Source: Brevibacillus_D fluminis_A
GTDB taxonomy: Bacteria > Bacillota > Bacilli > Brevibacillales > Brevibacillaceae
Assembly: GCF_052072235.1 (NCBI RefSeq)
Contig: NZ_CM125436.1
Coordinates: 1,730,001-1,794,000 of the forward strand
DNA length: 64,000 bases
Reading direction: 5' to 3'
A model generated the notes under the pieces. It ran no database searches, was not told the DNA's origin, and saw only the letters and a list, made by a program, of their open reading frames with translations. A program made the translations under genes and the position numbers. Below are positions 25,769-34,236 of the stretch, one piece after another (positions within the stretch are counted from its first letter, which is position 1; each line of letters starts with the position of its first letter).

Positions 25769-27493
25769 ATGAAAGCTGCCCGTATTTACCTCTGCCTCCT
25801 TGGTTTTGCCATGTGCTTTTTGTTCGGGTTTTCTTCGCCTGAAAAAAAGAGCAAGGCGACCTGGATTTGGCAGGCAGAGCTTATCGGGAACGAACAAAAG
25901 CAAATTCTCACGTTTTGCAAGCAAAATGACATCAACCTGATTTATTTGCGGATCGATCAGGACAAGCCGGATGGCGACTATCGCGCATTCATCCGGCAAG
26001 CGACGGCGAACGGGATCGAAGTGCATGCGGTTGGCGGCCATCCGACCTGGGCGCTTGCTTCCGGTAAGCCGCGCATGCTGCAGCTCGCGAAATGGGTCAA
26101 GCGCTATAATGAAAAGGCCGATGCAGACGAACGGATCAAAGGCATTCAGCTGGATGTCGAGCCTTATTTGCTGAAGCAATGGGAGACCGATCAACGAGAC
26201 GTGCTTGTCCAGTGGCAAGCGAATGTGAAAGCGTTCATGAAGGAAGCGGGAGACGATGCCGATCTGCAAATCGGCACGGCGCTGGCTTTTTGGCTGGATG
26301 AAATCCCGGCTCCGGATCAGCCTGACATGTCGATGGGCAAATGGATGATCAGCCAGTTTGATACGGTCACAATCATGGCGTATCGCAACGAGCTTGAAGG
26401 GGCAAACGGCATTCTGTCATTGGTGGAACAGGAAATGAGCGACGCGGATGAATGGCAAAAACCGGCGATCATCGCGGTCAACATGAAAAAGATGAATGAG
26501 CGGCACACGTCGTACGCCGATGCGGGCGCGGCGGAAATGAACCGTCAATTGGCCCGATTGCCGCAGGAAATGGCCGCACATCCTTCGTTTGCGGGAACGG
26601 CTGTCCACGATTACCGCTATTGGAAGCAAGCGGATGCCCCGTCTGAGGAGATGCCGCCTGTTGAAGTACCGCCTGAGGAAGTGCCGCCGACAAAAGGGAT
26701 CAAAGGGACCTACATTTGGGAAGCGGAGCAGATCATGTCCGAGCCGGATCAGATTCTCGCGTTCGCCAAGGAGCATGGCCTCAATTTGCTCTACGCCCGC
26801 CTTGATTTGGATCAACCGTTTTCCGTGTACCGCAATTTCGTCAAAAAGGCGCATGCGGCAGGGATCGAAGTGCAGGCGATGGGCGGTCATCCGATCTGGG
26901 CGTTGGAACAGAACCGGCCGCGCATCACGCGCTTGGTCAAGTGGGTGAAAAACTACAATGCGCACGTCGACAAAGACGAGCGATTCCAGGGCATCCATCT
27001 GGACATCGAGCCGTATGTGATGCCGATGTGGCGCAGCGACAAGGAGTCTGTGCTGCGTCAATGGATGGGCAACATCCGTGCGTTTGTACAAGAAACAAAA
27101 GCGTCACCCGAATTGAAGACGAGCGTCGATTTGGCGGTATGGCTGGAACATACACCGACGCCTGGCGAGCCCGCGCTTCCGTTCAGCAACTGGATGATCA
27201 AGCAGGTGGATCAGACGACGCTGATGGCCTTCCGCGATCATGCCGAAGGCCCGGGCGGGATCGTGGATATCGTGAAAAACAAGATGGCTTACGCTGAGTC
27301 GATCGGCAAACCGCTGATGGTCGCCGTTGAGATGAAGGAGAGCCGCGAGGGCAACTATGTCTCCTTCCATGAGGAGGGCAAAGCCGAAATGAATCGCCAG
27401 CTTGAGCTGATGGCGTCGCATTTGGACAAGTATGCCTCGTACAGCGGCTTTGTCGTTCATGCCTACGATTATTGGAAAACCAGCAAGGAGTAA
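25769..27493 (+). CDS. Secreted protein with two tandem TIM-barrel-like domains
   Basis: 574 residues: signal peptide, domain A (about 25-285), a Pro/Glu linker (E-E-M-P-P-V-E-V-P-P repeated), domain B (about 310-572). Both domains match the single-domain protein encoded just upstream: ATWIWQAE / GTYIWEAE openings, V-G-G-H-P-T-W-A-L / M-G-G-H-P-I-W-A-L, GIQLDVEPYLL / GIHLDIEPYVM, and VHDYRYW / VHAYDYW ends. The paired acidic residues in 'D-x-E-P-Y' are kept in all three. Last gene of the operon; a strong terminator follows. Probably a two-headed polysaccharide hydrolase or binding protein outside the cell. Confidence 0.65.
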   Translation: MKAARIYLCLLGFAMCFLFGFSSPEKKSKATWIWQAELIGNEQKQILTFCKQNDINLIYLRIDQDKPDGDYRAFIRQATANGIEVHAVGGHPTWALASGKPRMLQLAKWVKRYNEKADADERIKGIQLDVEPYLLKQWETDQRDVLVQWQANVKAFMKEAGDDADLQIGTALAFWLDEIPAPDQPDMSMGKWMISQFDTVTIMAYRNELEGANGILSLVEQEMSDADEWQKPAIIAVNMKKMNERHTSYADAGAAEMNRQLARLPQEMAAHPSFAGTAVHDYRYWKQADAPSEEMPPVEVPPEEVPPTKGIKGTYIWEAEQIMSEPDQILAFAKEHGLNLLYARLDLDQPFSVYRNFVKKAHAAGIEVQAMGGHPIWALEQNRPRITRLVKWVKNYNAHVDKDERFQGIHLDIEPYVMPMWRSDKESVLRQWMGNIRAFVQETKASPELKTSVDLAVWLEHTPTPGEPALPFSNWMIKQVDQTTLMAFRDHAEGPGGIVDIVKNKMAYAESIGKPLMVAVEMKESREGNYVSFHEEGKAEMNRQLELMASHLDKYASYSGFVVHAYDYWKTSKE

Positions 27494-27499
27494 ACGAAG

Positions 27500-27529
27500 G
27501 CTCCCCCGGGCAATGAGGGGGAGCTTTTT
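27500..27529 (+). terminator. Terminator of the exopolysaccharide operon
   Basis: GCTCCCCC pairs perfectly with GGGGGAGC around a nine-base loop, followed by five T residues. Confidence 0.9.
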
Positions 27530-27632
27530 GCCGTGTGCGCTCTGTTTGTGGCAGATGCGCTTCGCCCTTGCAGGCTGCGCGCACTTGCGAGTATCCTTAG
27601 CAGTAGCAAGCGTTTTGTGCAGGAGGAAACAG

Positions 27633-28556
27633 ATGCGAAAACGATACGGCAACATGGACGGGATCGAAAACAATCACGCTTTTCTCGATGGCTGGCGGTG
27701 GATGAAAGAACGGCGGAGCAAGCAAAAGGATTTGTCCGTCCAGATTCCTGCCGCCGAACAAAAGCTTCAGCGTGAAGTGAAGCAAAACCGAACGAAAACG
27801 ACGATCACCTGGATGGGGCACTCGACTTTTTTGATTCAAATGAACGGGCTGGCCATACTGACAGACCCGGTCTGGGCGAGGCGGATGGGTTTTGCCAAAC
27901 GGCTGACCGAGCCGGGCTGGCCGCTCGCCGAATTGCCGGAGATTGAGATCGTCGTGATTTCCCATGGGCATTATGACCATCTTGATTTTCCAACATTGCG
28001 GCAGCTGAAAGGCAATCCGCACTTTTTCGTGCCGGTTGGCCTGAAACGGCTGTTTGCCAAAAAAGGGTACGCGAATGTGACGGAGCTGAGCTGGTGGGAA
28101 GCGGTGCAGCACAAAGACCTGGAGCTGCATTTCGTGCCGGCCCAGCATTGGACGCGCCGCACGCCGTTTGACACGAATACGTCGCATTGGGGCGGCTGGG
28201 TGCTGCGCCGGGCGGGGGAGACGCTTTATTTCGTCGGAGACACGGGCTATTTTCGCGGCTTTGCCGAAATCGGCAGCCGCTTTGACATCGATATTGCGCT
28301 GGTTCCGATCGGCGCCTACGAGCCGGAATGGTTTATGGGTGTGTCGCACATGACGCCGGAGGAAGCGGTGCAAGGGTTTCTCGACATGCGCGCAAAGACC
28401 TTTATTCCGATGCATTATGGGGCCTATCGCCTGGCGGACGATACGGGACCGGAGGCTTTGGCGCGACTGCTTGCAGCGTGGGAAAAGGCGGCTTTGCCAA
28501 AAGAGCGGCTGCGCGTGCTCGCGATCGGCGAGACGCTGTTTGCAGAGCAGGAATAG
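27633..28556 (+). CDS. Metallo-beta-lactamase-fold hydrolase, NAPE-PLD/UlaG-like
   Basis: 307 residues, cytoplasmic. Metal-binding motif S-H-G-H-Y-D-H-L-D near residue 110, followed by the later ligands in PAQHWT, FVGDTGY and the C-terminal PMHYG. The sequence TWMGHSTFLIQMNG at the start of the fold and the 'WGGWVL' segment are typical of bacterial proteins related to N-acyl-phosphatidylethanolamine phospholipase D. The real substrate is unknown. ATG preferred because AGGAGGAAA is right upstream; a longer in-frame version overlaps the previous terminator. Stands alone between terminators. Confidence 0.85.
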   Translation: MRKRYGNMDGIENNHAFLDGWRWMKERRSKQKDLSVQIPAAEQKLQREVKQNRTKTTITWMGHSTFLIQMNGLAILTDPVWARRMGFAKRLTEPGWPLAELPEIEIVVISHGHYDHLDFPTLRQLKGNPHFFVPVGLKRLFAKKGYANVTELSWWEAVQHKDLELHFVPAQHWTRRTPFDTNTSHWGGWVLRRAGETLYFVGDTGYFRGFAEIGSRFDIDIALVPIGAYEPEWFMGVSHMTPEEAVQGFLDMRAKTFIPMHYGAYRLADDTGPEALARLLAAWEKAALPKERLRVLAIGETLFAEQE

Positions 28557-28566
28557 AAGTGATGAA

Positions 28567-28619
28567 GAAAAAAACCATCCGGGCGCAACGTTTTGACACG
28601 TCTCCCGAATGGTTTTTTT
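28567..28619. terminator. Bidirectional terminator between convergent genes
   Basis: AAAAAAACCATCCGGG pairs with CCCGAATGGTTTTTTT (one mismatch). A and T tracts on both sides let it end the hydrolase gene on one strand and the pentapeptide gene on the other. Confidence 0.85.
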
Positions 28620-29223
28620 ACTCAACCTTTGCCCCGAACGAGCGCAGAAACGAAATCGCTTGCGCGGCATCCATCCGCGCCCCTTTTACCTCGACCGTGC
28701 GAAAATCAATGCCGTCGAGGATCGCTCCGCGCAAATCCGCCCCTTCAAACGTCGCTTTGGACAATTGGGCGCGCGTCAGGTCCGCTTTGCGCAAGTCTGC
28801 TTTGCCGAATTCGGTTCCGTACAAGTCTGCCTCATAAAAGCGAACGCCGCGTAAATCTTGCTTTGTCAGCTTGGCATGCCGGAGAATCGTGTACGACCAA
28901 TCCCCCTCGTCGATCGTGATGCCGTCGAGCTGGGCTTTGGTAAAGTCGCTGCCCGTCATTTTGCACCGGCGAAACTGGGCGACAAACAGGTTTGACTCTT
29001 GCATGTGGCAATTTGCGAACACAGTTTCCGTGTGGACGGACGCATTCAGCTGTGCGCCCCGGAAATCGCATTCGATGAAGCGGCAGCTGTTGGTGACGAC
29101 TTCTGCCAGAGAAGCGCCGGTGAAGCGGCAGCGCACAAAGGTGGTTCGCGTCATTTCACGGTCACGCAAATCTTCCGAACGAAAATCAACCTCTTCAAAA
29201 TGGGCGTCGAGATAAGGCTCCAT
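28618..29223 (-). CDS. Pentapeptide-repeat protein
   Basis: 201 residues. Repeats of the A-(D/N)-L-x-x type run through most of it, for example VDFRSEDLRDREMTRTTF, ADLYGTEFGKADLRKADL and FEGADLRGAILDGIDFR, predicting a right-handed quadrilateral beta-helix of about 30 pentapeptides. No membrane segment. AAAGGAGA lies just before the ATG. Last gene of the left arm of the tubulin/GTPase locus, 10 bases after the SH3 protein. Pentapeptide proteins often act as protein-binding or DNA-mimic modules; here a partner inside the membrane system is plausible but unproven. Confidence 0.85.
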   Translation of the reverse strand: MEPYLDAHFEEVDFRSEDLRDREMTRTTFVRCRFTGASLAEVVTNSCRFIECDFRGAQLNASVHTETVFANCHMQESNLFVAQFRRCKMTGSDFTKAQLDGITIDEGDWSYTILRHAKLTKQDLRGVRFYEADLYGTEFGKADLRKADLTRAQLSKATFEGADLRGAILDGIDFRTVEVKGARMDAAQAISFLRSFGAKVE

Positions 29224-29233
29224 AGCGTCTCCT

Positions 29234-31045
29234 TTACGGTTTGATCCATCCGGCGGCACCATTGTACCCGATTCGGTACCAGCCGTTCTTCTCTTCTTCG
29301 ATTTGCAGCGTATCGCCTGCCGTCACTTGCCCGATGACATCTGAAGCGGCGTCGGGGGAGGCGTGCACATCGGTGATTTGCTGGATTGTCAGCTGCTTGG
29401 GCGTTGCGGTGGAATCTGCCGGTTTGGAAGCATCCGCAGGTGTTCCGGCATTGCTCCCGCTGTTATCTGTGCTGCCGCCCGATTCACCGGCACCGTTCGT
29501 TCCGGTGTCGCCATTTTCGCCGCCTGATCCATCCGTACCTTGTCCCGATTCGCCATTGCCTGAATCCGCCGGCTCCTCTGCCGGCTTCCCGATGTAAGAC
29601 AGCGAGTCATCGCGCAATTGGTAAGGCGCCTCCGTCTGGCCTTCGCCCTCGCCAACCGGATTCTCAAACACCAGCAGGCCCGGCTCCTTGACACTCAGCC
29701 CGTCCGCTTCCAGCTGGAACGATTTTTTCAGCGAGGATGGGTTAACCGCATATCCGGTATAAGTAGATTTCCGATTGGGAGAAGCAGATTCTACCAACAA
29801 GACGAGCTGGTTGCCCTCGGCGATCGAGTCGGAGAGCGACAGTTTTTTTACCCGGGTGCCGTCATCAAGGGCAGCATCCCAAAAACGCACGTCGCCGTCT
29901 GCAAGTTTGGCGGCGTAATACAGCTGGTTTCCGTCCGCTACACCGGCAGCATACAGCTGCGCGCCGAATCGATCTTTCCCCGAGACGACATCGCTGAACG
30001 TTTTATCCGGATACTGCTTTTGCAAAAGTTGAAGCGGGTCATGATCGAGCCAGCGCTCCTGCAGCTGTGTCAAATAGCTTGCAGTCGATTTGTAGGCGCC
30101 AAGCGCCTGGTACAGCTCAATCGCCTTGTCGAACGCATTCCCCTTCACATACTGTTCGGCTTTTGTGAAGAAGCCGTCGATTTTCCGGTCGATCAGCGCG
30201 AGTACGTCAGATGCGTTCGGCAGCACATCTTTGATCTGTTCGTACAGCTTCGCGTCGTTGATAAACGCTTCGATGTTGGCGCTCTCCCTGGACAGCGTCT
30301 GCAGGCCGTACTGCTCCAGGGCATCGACCAGCCAAGGGGCGTCAAAATGATTTTCCTGATACAGCCGCAAGCTTTTGGCCGTATTGGCGACCACCGTCGC
30401 GAAGCTTTGGTTTTCTTTTTGGTCGCGGAATTTTTTCCGGTCATAGTTTTTGAACAGAGCGGTAAGCTCTTTTTGCTTGCCGCCTTCGAAATAGTCGTCC
30501 GGCATCGCGATCAGATCAGGGATAAACGATTCATCTTGATAGCTTCCCTTTTTCAGATTGGCCGCCATCTGCGCTTCGAATTGCGCTCGGTAGCGGGAAA
30601 ATTCGCTCTGCATGTCTTTTTCGATGGAAAGCCGCGTGCTGATTTGCTGGAAATACGCTTTTTGCGCAGGCGTCTTTTGGCCAAAGGACGCTTTCAGGTC
30701 CGAGTAGCTGCGATGCGTCTCGAGCAAGGCTTTGTAGTCCTTCGCTTCATGTGCTTGCGATAGCCGGGCGTCGATGTCAGCCAGCTGGTTGTGAATTTGG
30801 TCGAGGGCGACAAGCGCCTCGCGAACCCCAGGATCGCCGTACGTGATGGCATCGTATGCTTGCGCGGAAGAGAAGCGCTCGACGGCCTGCTCCAGCTTGT
30901 TTTGCTTGTACAGCGCCTCGGCCTCCTGAATCAGGCTGACTTCCCGCGCGCTTGCAAACAGCTTCCATCCGACGGCGAGGAAGGCGAGCGCAAAGGCGAT
31001 CAGCAGGATGTTGCGGACCAAGGTCGTTTTTTGATAAAAGCTCAT
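29234..31045 (-). CDS. Membrane protein with helical ectodomain, Ser/Gly/Thr linker and C-terminal SH3 domain
   Basis: 603 residues: short N-terminal tail, one membrane helix (about 11-29), a long helical region with TPR-like hydrophobic repeats (about 35-350), a beta-rich region (about 350-480), a low-complexity linker of D, S, G, T and N (about 485-535), and a bacterial SH3-like domain (QITDVHASPDAASDV, W-Y-R-I-G, A-A-G-W-I-K-P end). The topology places nearly all of it outside, with the SH3 domain able to touch the cell wall. The ATG overlaps the stop of the gene before it. It may be the wall-sensing or anchoring part of the neighbouring membrane system. Family name unknown to me. Confidence 0.7.
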   Translation of the reverse strand: MSFYQKTTLVRNILLIAFALAFLAVGWKLFASAREVSLIQEAEALYKQNKLEQAVERFSSAQAYDAITYGDPGVREALVALDQIHNQLADIDARLSQAHEAKDYKALLETHRSYSDLKASFGQKTPAQKAYFQQISTRLSIEKDMQSEFSRYRAQFEAQMAANLKKGSYQDESFIPDLIAMPDDYFEGGKQKELTALFKNYDRKKFRDQKENQSFATVVANTAKSLRLYQENHFDAPWLVDALEQYGLQTLSRESANIEAFINDAKLYEQIKDVLPNASDVLALIDRKIDGFFTKAEQYVKGNAFDKAIELYQALGAYKSTASYLTQLQERWLDHDPLQLLQKQYPDKTFSDVVSGKDRFGAQLYAAGVADGNQLYYAAKLADGDVRFWDAALDDGTRVKKLSLSDSIAEGNQLVLLVESASPNRKSTYTGYAVNPSSLKKSFQLEADGLSVKEPGLLVFENPVGEGEGQTEAPYQLRDDSLSYIGKPAEEPADSGNGESGQGTDGSGGENGDTGTNGAGESGGSTDNSGSNAGTPADASKPADSTATPKQLTIQQITDVHASPDAASDVIGQVTAGDTLQIEEEKNGWYRIGYNGAAGWIKP

Positions 31046-31998
31046 CAGGCAGAACCCCTTTGAAAAATTCCTTTGAAATCAGGATCGAACGAGTAGCGCG
31101 CAGAAACGAGCGCTTCCGTCCGCGCATACAGCTCAGCCCATTCCGTACGGTACGTGCTGGCTAATTTTGCCAGGCGCAGCAGGCGTTCTTTCGAAAGATA
31201 TTCCAAAAATTCAAGGATAAACTCGTGATAGTCATCCACATAGGCTTTCATCCGCAAGGCAGCACCGGCTACATTTGCCAGTATTTCCGCGCCGTTTTCG
31301 TGCCGCAAAATTTCATTTTTGTAGGTGACGGCATAATCGAGCACGTTCTTTTTGATCAGGGAACGCTTCACCTGCGCGACTTTGCGCAAATACTCGACGA
31401 ACTGGTAGTCATAGGAAGAAGGAACCAGCGTATCCAGCTCCAGCTCCATGTCGCTGCGCAGCACAAACTGGTTCAGGCAGGCGATTTTCCGGCGTTTGAT
31501 CGAATCGGTGTTCAGGAAATAACTGACCTCCCGCAGCTTTTCATAGGCGGTTTTCGGATTGCCTTCTTTCATGTCGACGGCGATTTCGTCAAGCTCGCGC
31601 ATCAGCGCCAGCCTGATTTTTCCCCGCTCCGCGTACAGGAAACGGCGAAAGTGCACCGACCGTTCGTAGCGGGCCAGTTGTTTTTGCAAGGAAAAGGCCA
31701 CCCCGAACAATACGATGCTGCCGATGATGCTGCCGATGAGCGCAGGCAATGTTTGGGCAGAGACGATCGCAAGGCAAAGCAAAATGCCCAAAAACAGCAG
31801 CGAGCTTTGTCCTTTGCGCCGTGACCAAGCGTGAGCGACCTGTTGGATCGGCGTAAGGCGGCTTGTTTTGCCGCATTCCTCGCATTCGTCTTGCATCCGG
31901 ATCGAGTACGTTCCGCAATGCTGGCAAAGCAGGAGCCGCTCGTAAACGTAATTCGTTTTTTTGCTATCGGTAAAGCGGACGGCCAGTTTCTTTTTCAT
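31045..31998 (-). CDS. Zinc-ribbon membrane protein of the left arm
   Basis: 317 residues. A cytoplasmic N-terminal zinc ribbon with C-Q-H-C and C-E-E-C pairs (about residues 25-43), two closely spaced membrane helices (about 64-105), then a 210-residue charged helical region with no known motif. GAGGAG lies before this ATG; an in-frame ATG 18 bases upstream falls on the ribosome site and is unlikely. The two-helix hairpin puts both ends inside the cell, so the long helical tail can meet the GTPase proteins of the right arm, whose GTPase also bears a zinc ribbon. Function unknown. Confidence 0.7.
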   Translation of the reverse strand: MKKKLAVRFTDSKKTNYVYERLLLCQHCGTYSIRMQDECEECGKTSRLTPIQQVAHAWSRRKGQSSLLFLGILLCLAIVSAQTLPALIGSIIGSIVLFGVAFSLQKQLARYERSVHFRRFLYAERGKIRLALMRELDEIAVDMKEGNPKTAYEKLREVSYFLNTDSIKRRKIACLNQFVLRSDMELELDTLVPSSYDYQFVEYLRKVAQVKRSLIKKNVLDYAVTYKNEILRHENGAEILANVAGAALRMKAYVDDYHEFILEFLEYLSKERLLRLAKLASTYRTEWAELYARTEALVSARYSFDPDFKGIFQRGSA

Positions 31999-32143
31999 CT
32001 GGTTCTTTCTCCTCATTCAGCATGGTAAGAAATAATTGGTCGGTGTCGCGGTCAGAAAGGTAGCGCTTTTTGTGCGCATACAGGACGAAAAAGCGGATTG
32101 CCACGAACGACGCCGCGATTGCTAGTAAGAAATAGGTGAGCAT
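31964..32143 (-). CDS. Small membrane protein, first gene of the left arm
   Basis: 59 residues: one membrane helix from the start (M-L-T-Y-F-L-L-A, about 3-20), then a basic stretch H-K-K-R-Y and an acidic tail with E-E-K-E-P-D-E-K-E. GGGAGATG lies six bases before the ATG. It overlaps the next gene by 35 bases, so translation is coupled. Its place as the first gene of the left arm suggests a small subunit of the same membrane complex. Not recognised. Confidence 0.6.
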   Translation of the reverse strand: MLTYFLLAIAASFVAIRFFVLYAHKKRYLSDRDTDQLFLTMLNEEKEPDEKETGRPLYR

Positions 32144-32196
32144 GTCACATCTCCCGAGATCAGATTTGTCGAACATTGTCGGTGCGATAATTTCGT

Positions 32197-32225
32197 TGTA
32201 ACTTAACTACGTGACGCATCGTATA
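32197..32225 (+). promoter_or_regulatory. ECF-sigma-type promoter of the tubulin/GTPase operon
   Basis: TGTAAC (32197-32202) and CGTATA (32220-32225) are 17 bases apart. TGTAAC or TGAAAC at -35 and CGT(A/C) at -10 with 16-17 spacing is the known pattern of Bacillus ECF sigma factors (SigX, SigM, SigW). Transcription would start near 32233, about 205 bases before the vWA gene. The same pair with the same spacing precedes the WG-repeat gene at 59777-59805. Confidence 0.6.
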
Positions 32226-32311
32226 ACAGGTAAGCCCTTCATTTGTCCTATTTTTTGCTTGCGGATGCCTTACAATTTGCGACAAAAGTGGTCATCCGGT
32301 GCGCTCTTTCA

Positions 32312-32341
32312 TTGCTTTGCGAAAATGCTGTGGATTACAAT
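32312..32341 (+). promoter_or_regulatory. Possible second, sigma-A promoter of the tubulin/GTPase operon
   Basis: TTGCTT and TACAAT are 18 bases apart, closer to the vWA gene than the ECF-type element. The -10 is good, the -35 is weak. It would give basal expression. Confidence 0.3.
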
Positions 32342-32438
32342 GAACTGGAGAATAGCTGCAACATTTGCTAGATATTGAATTATTTTACTACACTACTCTC
32401 CAATATCAACCTTAAGGAAATGGTCGGAGGCCCTAAGT

Positions 32439-34223
32439 ATGGTTCAACTTACAAGAAAAACCACCTGGTTACTCGCAATGATGCTCGTTCTTTTGGTGCA
32501 GCTGGGCGCCATGCCGCAGGCGCAGGCTGCGAATGCTACAAATGCAGGCAAGCTCGATGCGGTGCTCGTCGTCGACGTCAGCAACTCGATGACGACGAGC
32601 GACAAGCATAACATCAGTTCGGAAGCGATGAAAATGTTCGTCGACATGACGTCTGCCCAAGGAAACAAAATCGGCGTCGTCTCGTATACGGATAAGATCG
32701 AGCGGGAAAAAGCGCTGATCGCTGCCAACTCGCCTGCAGACAAAGCGCAGATCAAGTCGTTTATCGACAGCCTCCACAAGGGCGCGTATACCGATATCGC
32801 GGTGGGCGTGGACGAAGCGGTCAAAATTCTTGCGGCCGGCCATGATCCGGCCAATTACCCGATGATCGTGCTGCTCGCGGACGGCAACAACTATTTGAAC
32901 ACCGCCTCATCGCGCACGCAGCAGCAGTCGGACAACGAACTGCAGGCGGCGATCAAGACCGCGCAGGCAAACGGCTTTCCGATTTACACGATCGGCTTGA
33001 ATGCCGACGGGCAGCTCAACAAAGATTCGCTGAAAAAAATCGCGGCCGATACGCAAGGGAAGTTTTTTGAAGCGAGCACGGCGGATCAGCTGCCAAGCAT
33101 CCTGAGCCAAATATTCGCCGATCACCTGAAGCTCAAGGTCGTGCCGCTGACCAGCATGACGGCCAACGGGCAGTATCAGGATGTCACCATCAAAATCCCG
33201 AATGCGAGCGTGATGGAAGCCAACGTGTCGATCATGTCGGGCAATCCGGTCGAGCTGAAGCTGTATGCGCCGGACGGCAAGGAAGTGAGCCTGGCGTCAA
33301 ACAATGTCCAGCTCTCCCGCTCGAAAGCGTACTCGATGCTCAAAATCGTCTCGCCGGTGCAAGGCGACTGGAAGCTGAAAGTGAAGGGCGTCACACGGGA
33401 CAAGATCGACATCAGCATGGTATTCAACTACGATTTGCAGCTGGCGATGGAGCCGATTCCGGTGAAATCGTACAGCAAGGGCGACACCATCGCGATCAAA
33501 GCCGCGCTGACCGAAAACGGACAAAAGGTGACGAGCGCAGATGTTTACAAACAAATGAAGGCGACGCTTCTGGTGACGGACACCGCCACGAAGCAGGTGA
33601 GCGAGTTGCCGCTCGCCAATACTGGCAGCGGGTTTGAGGGCAGCTACAGCGTGCAAGACACGCACCGCTACGAGCTGAAAATCAAGGCCGAGGCGTCCAG
33701 CTTTTATCGGGAGACACAGCCGGTGATCGTCGATGCATCCACGGCGGCAGCTTCCGGCACACAGACGCCAGCGAAGCCTGCCGAACCGGAAAAGCCGTTT
33801 CCGTGGATGCTCGCCATCGGCTGTCTGGTTGGCGCCATCGTGCTGATCGTCGCGATCCTGTACATTTTGGCGGCGCTGAAAAAAGCGAACAAAGGCTTTA
33901 TCGGCCAGGTCGCGATTGAAATATGCGACGAGGATACGGGGAGCAAAACTCCCCCCCAATACAAAAAGCTGAACACGTTCAAAGGGAAGGTGAAGCTCCA
34001 CCAGCTGCTCCAGCTTGCGCCGGAACTGGCGGAAACGGACAAGGTCACACTGGTGCCGGGCAAAAACGATACGATCATCATTTTCAACCGTTCGGCGTGC
34101 ACGATTGAAAAAGCAGGCAGGGTGCTTGATGCGGCAGCGGGCAAAGAACTCAAGAAAAACGACCGGATCAAGATCATGCTGCAAAACGTCAATAAATCGA
34201 TCTACGTCGATTACATTGTTTAG
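32439..34223 (+). CDS. Secreted/membrane vWA-domain protein with cytoplasmic tail
   Basis: 594 residues: signal peptide (about 1-30, M-P-Q-A-Q-A end), extracellular vWA domain (about 38-235) with a complete MIDAS (D-V-S-N-S at 46-50, T in Y-T-D-I-A, D in L-L-A-D-G), beta-sandwich domains (about 240-440), one membrane helix (about 457-479) and a 114-residue cytoplasmic domain. GGAGG sits eight bases before the ATG. The vWA would bind a ligand through a metal ion outside, and the tail could pass a signal to the tubulin-like protein encoded 13 bases downstream. First gene of the seven-gene right arm. Confidence 0.8.
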   Translation: MVQLTRKTTWLLAMMLVLLVQLGAMPQAQAANATNAGKLDAVLVVDVSNSMTTSDKHNISSEAMKMFVDMTSAQGNKIGVVSYTDKIEREKALIAANSPADKAQIKSFIDSLHKGAYTDIAVGVDEAVKILAAGHDPANYPMIVLLADGNNYLNTASSRTQQQSDNELQAAIKTAQANGFPIYTIGLNADGQLNKDSLKKIAADTQGKFFEASTADQLPSILSQIFADHLKLKVVPLTSMTANGQYQDVTIKIPNASVMEANVSIMSGNPVELKLYAPDGKEVSLASNNVQLSRSKAYSMLKIVSPVQGDWKLKVKGVTRDKIDISMVFNYDLQLAMEPIPVKSYSKGDTIAIKAALTENGQKVTSADVYKQMKATLLVTDTATKQVSELPLANTGSGFEGSYSVQDTHRYELKIKAEASSFYRETQPVIVDASTAAASGTQTPAKPAEPEKPFPWMLAIGCLVGAIVLIVAILYILAALKKANKGFIGQVAIEICDEDTGSKTPPQYKKLNTFKGKVKLHQLLQLAPELAETDKVTLVPGKNDTIIIFNRSACTIEKAGRVLDAAAGKELKKNDRIKIMLQNVNKSIYVDYIV

Positions 34224-34236
34224 GAGATGAAAAACG

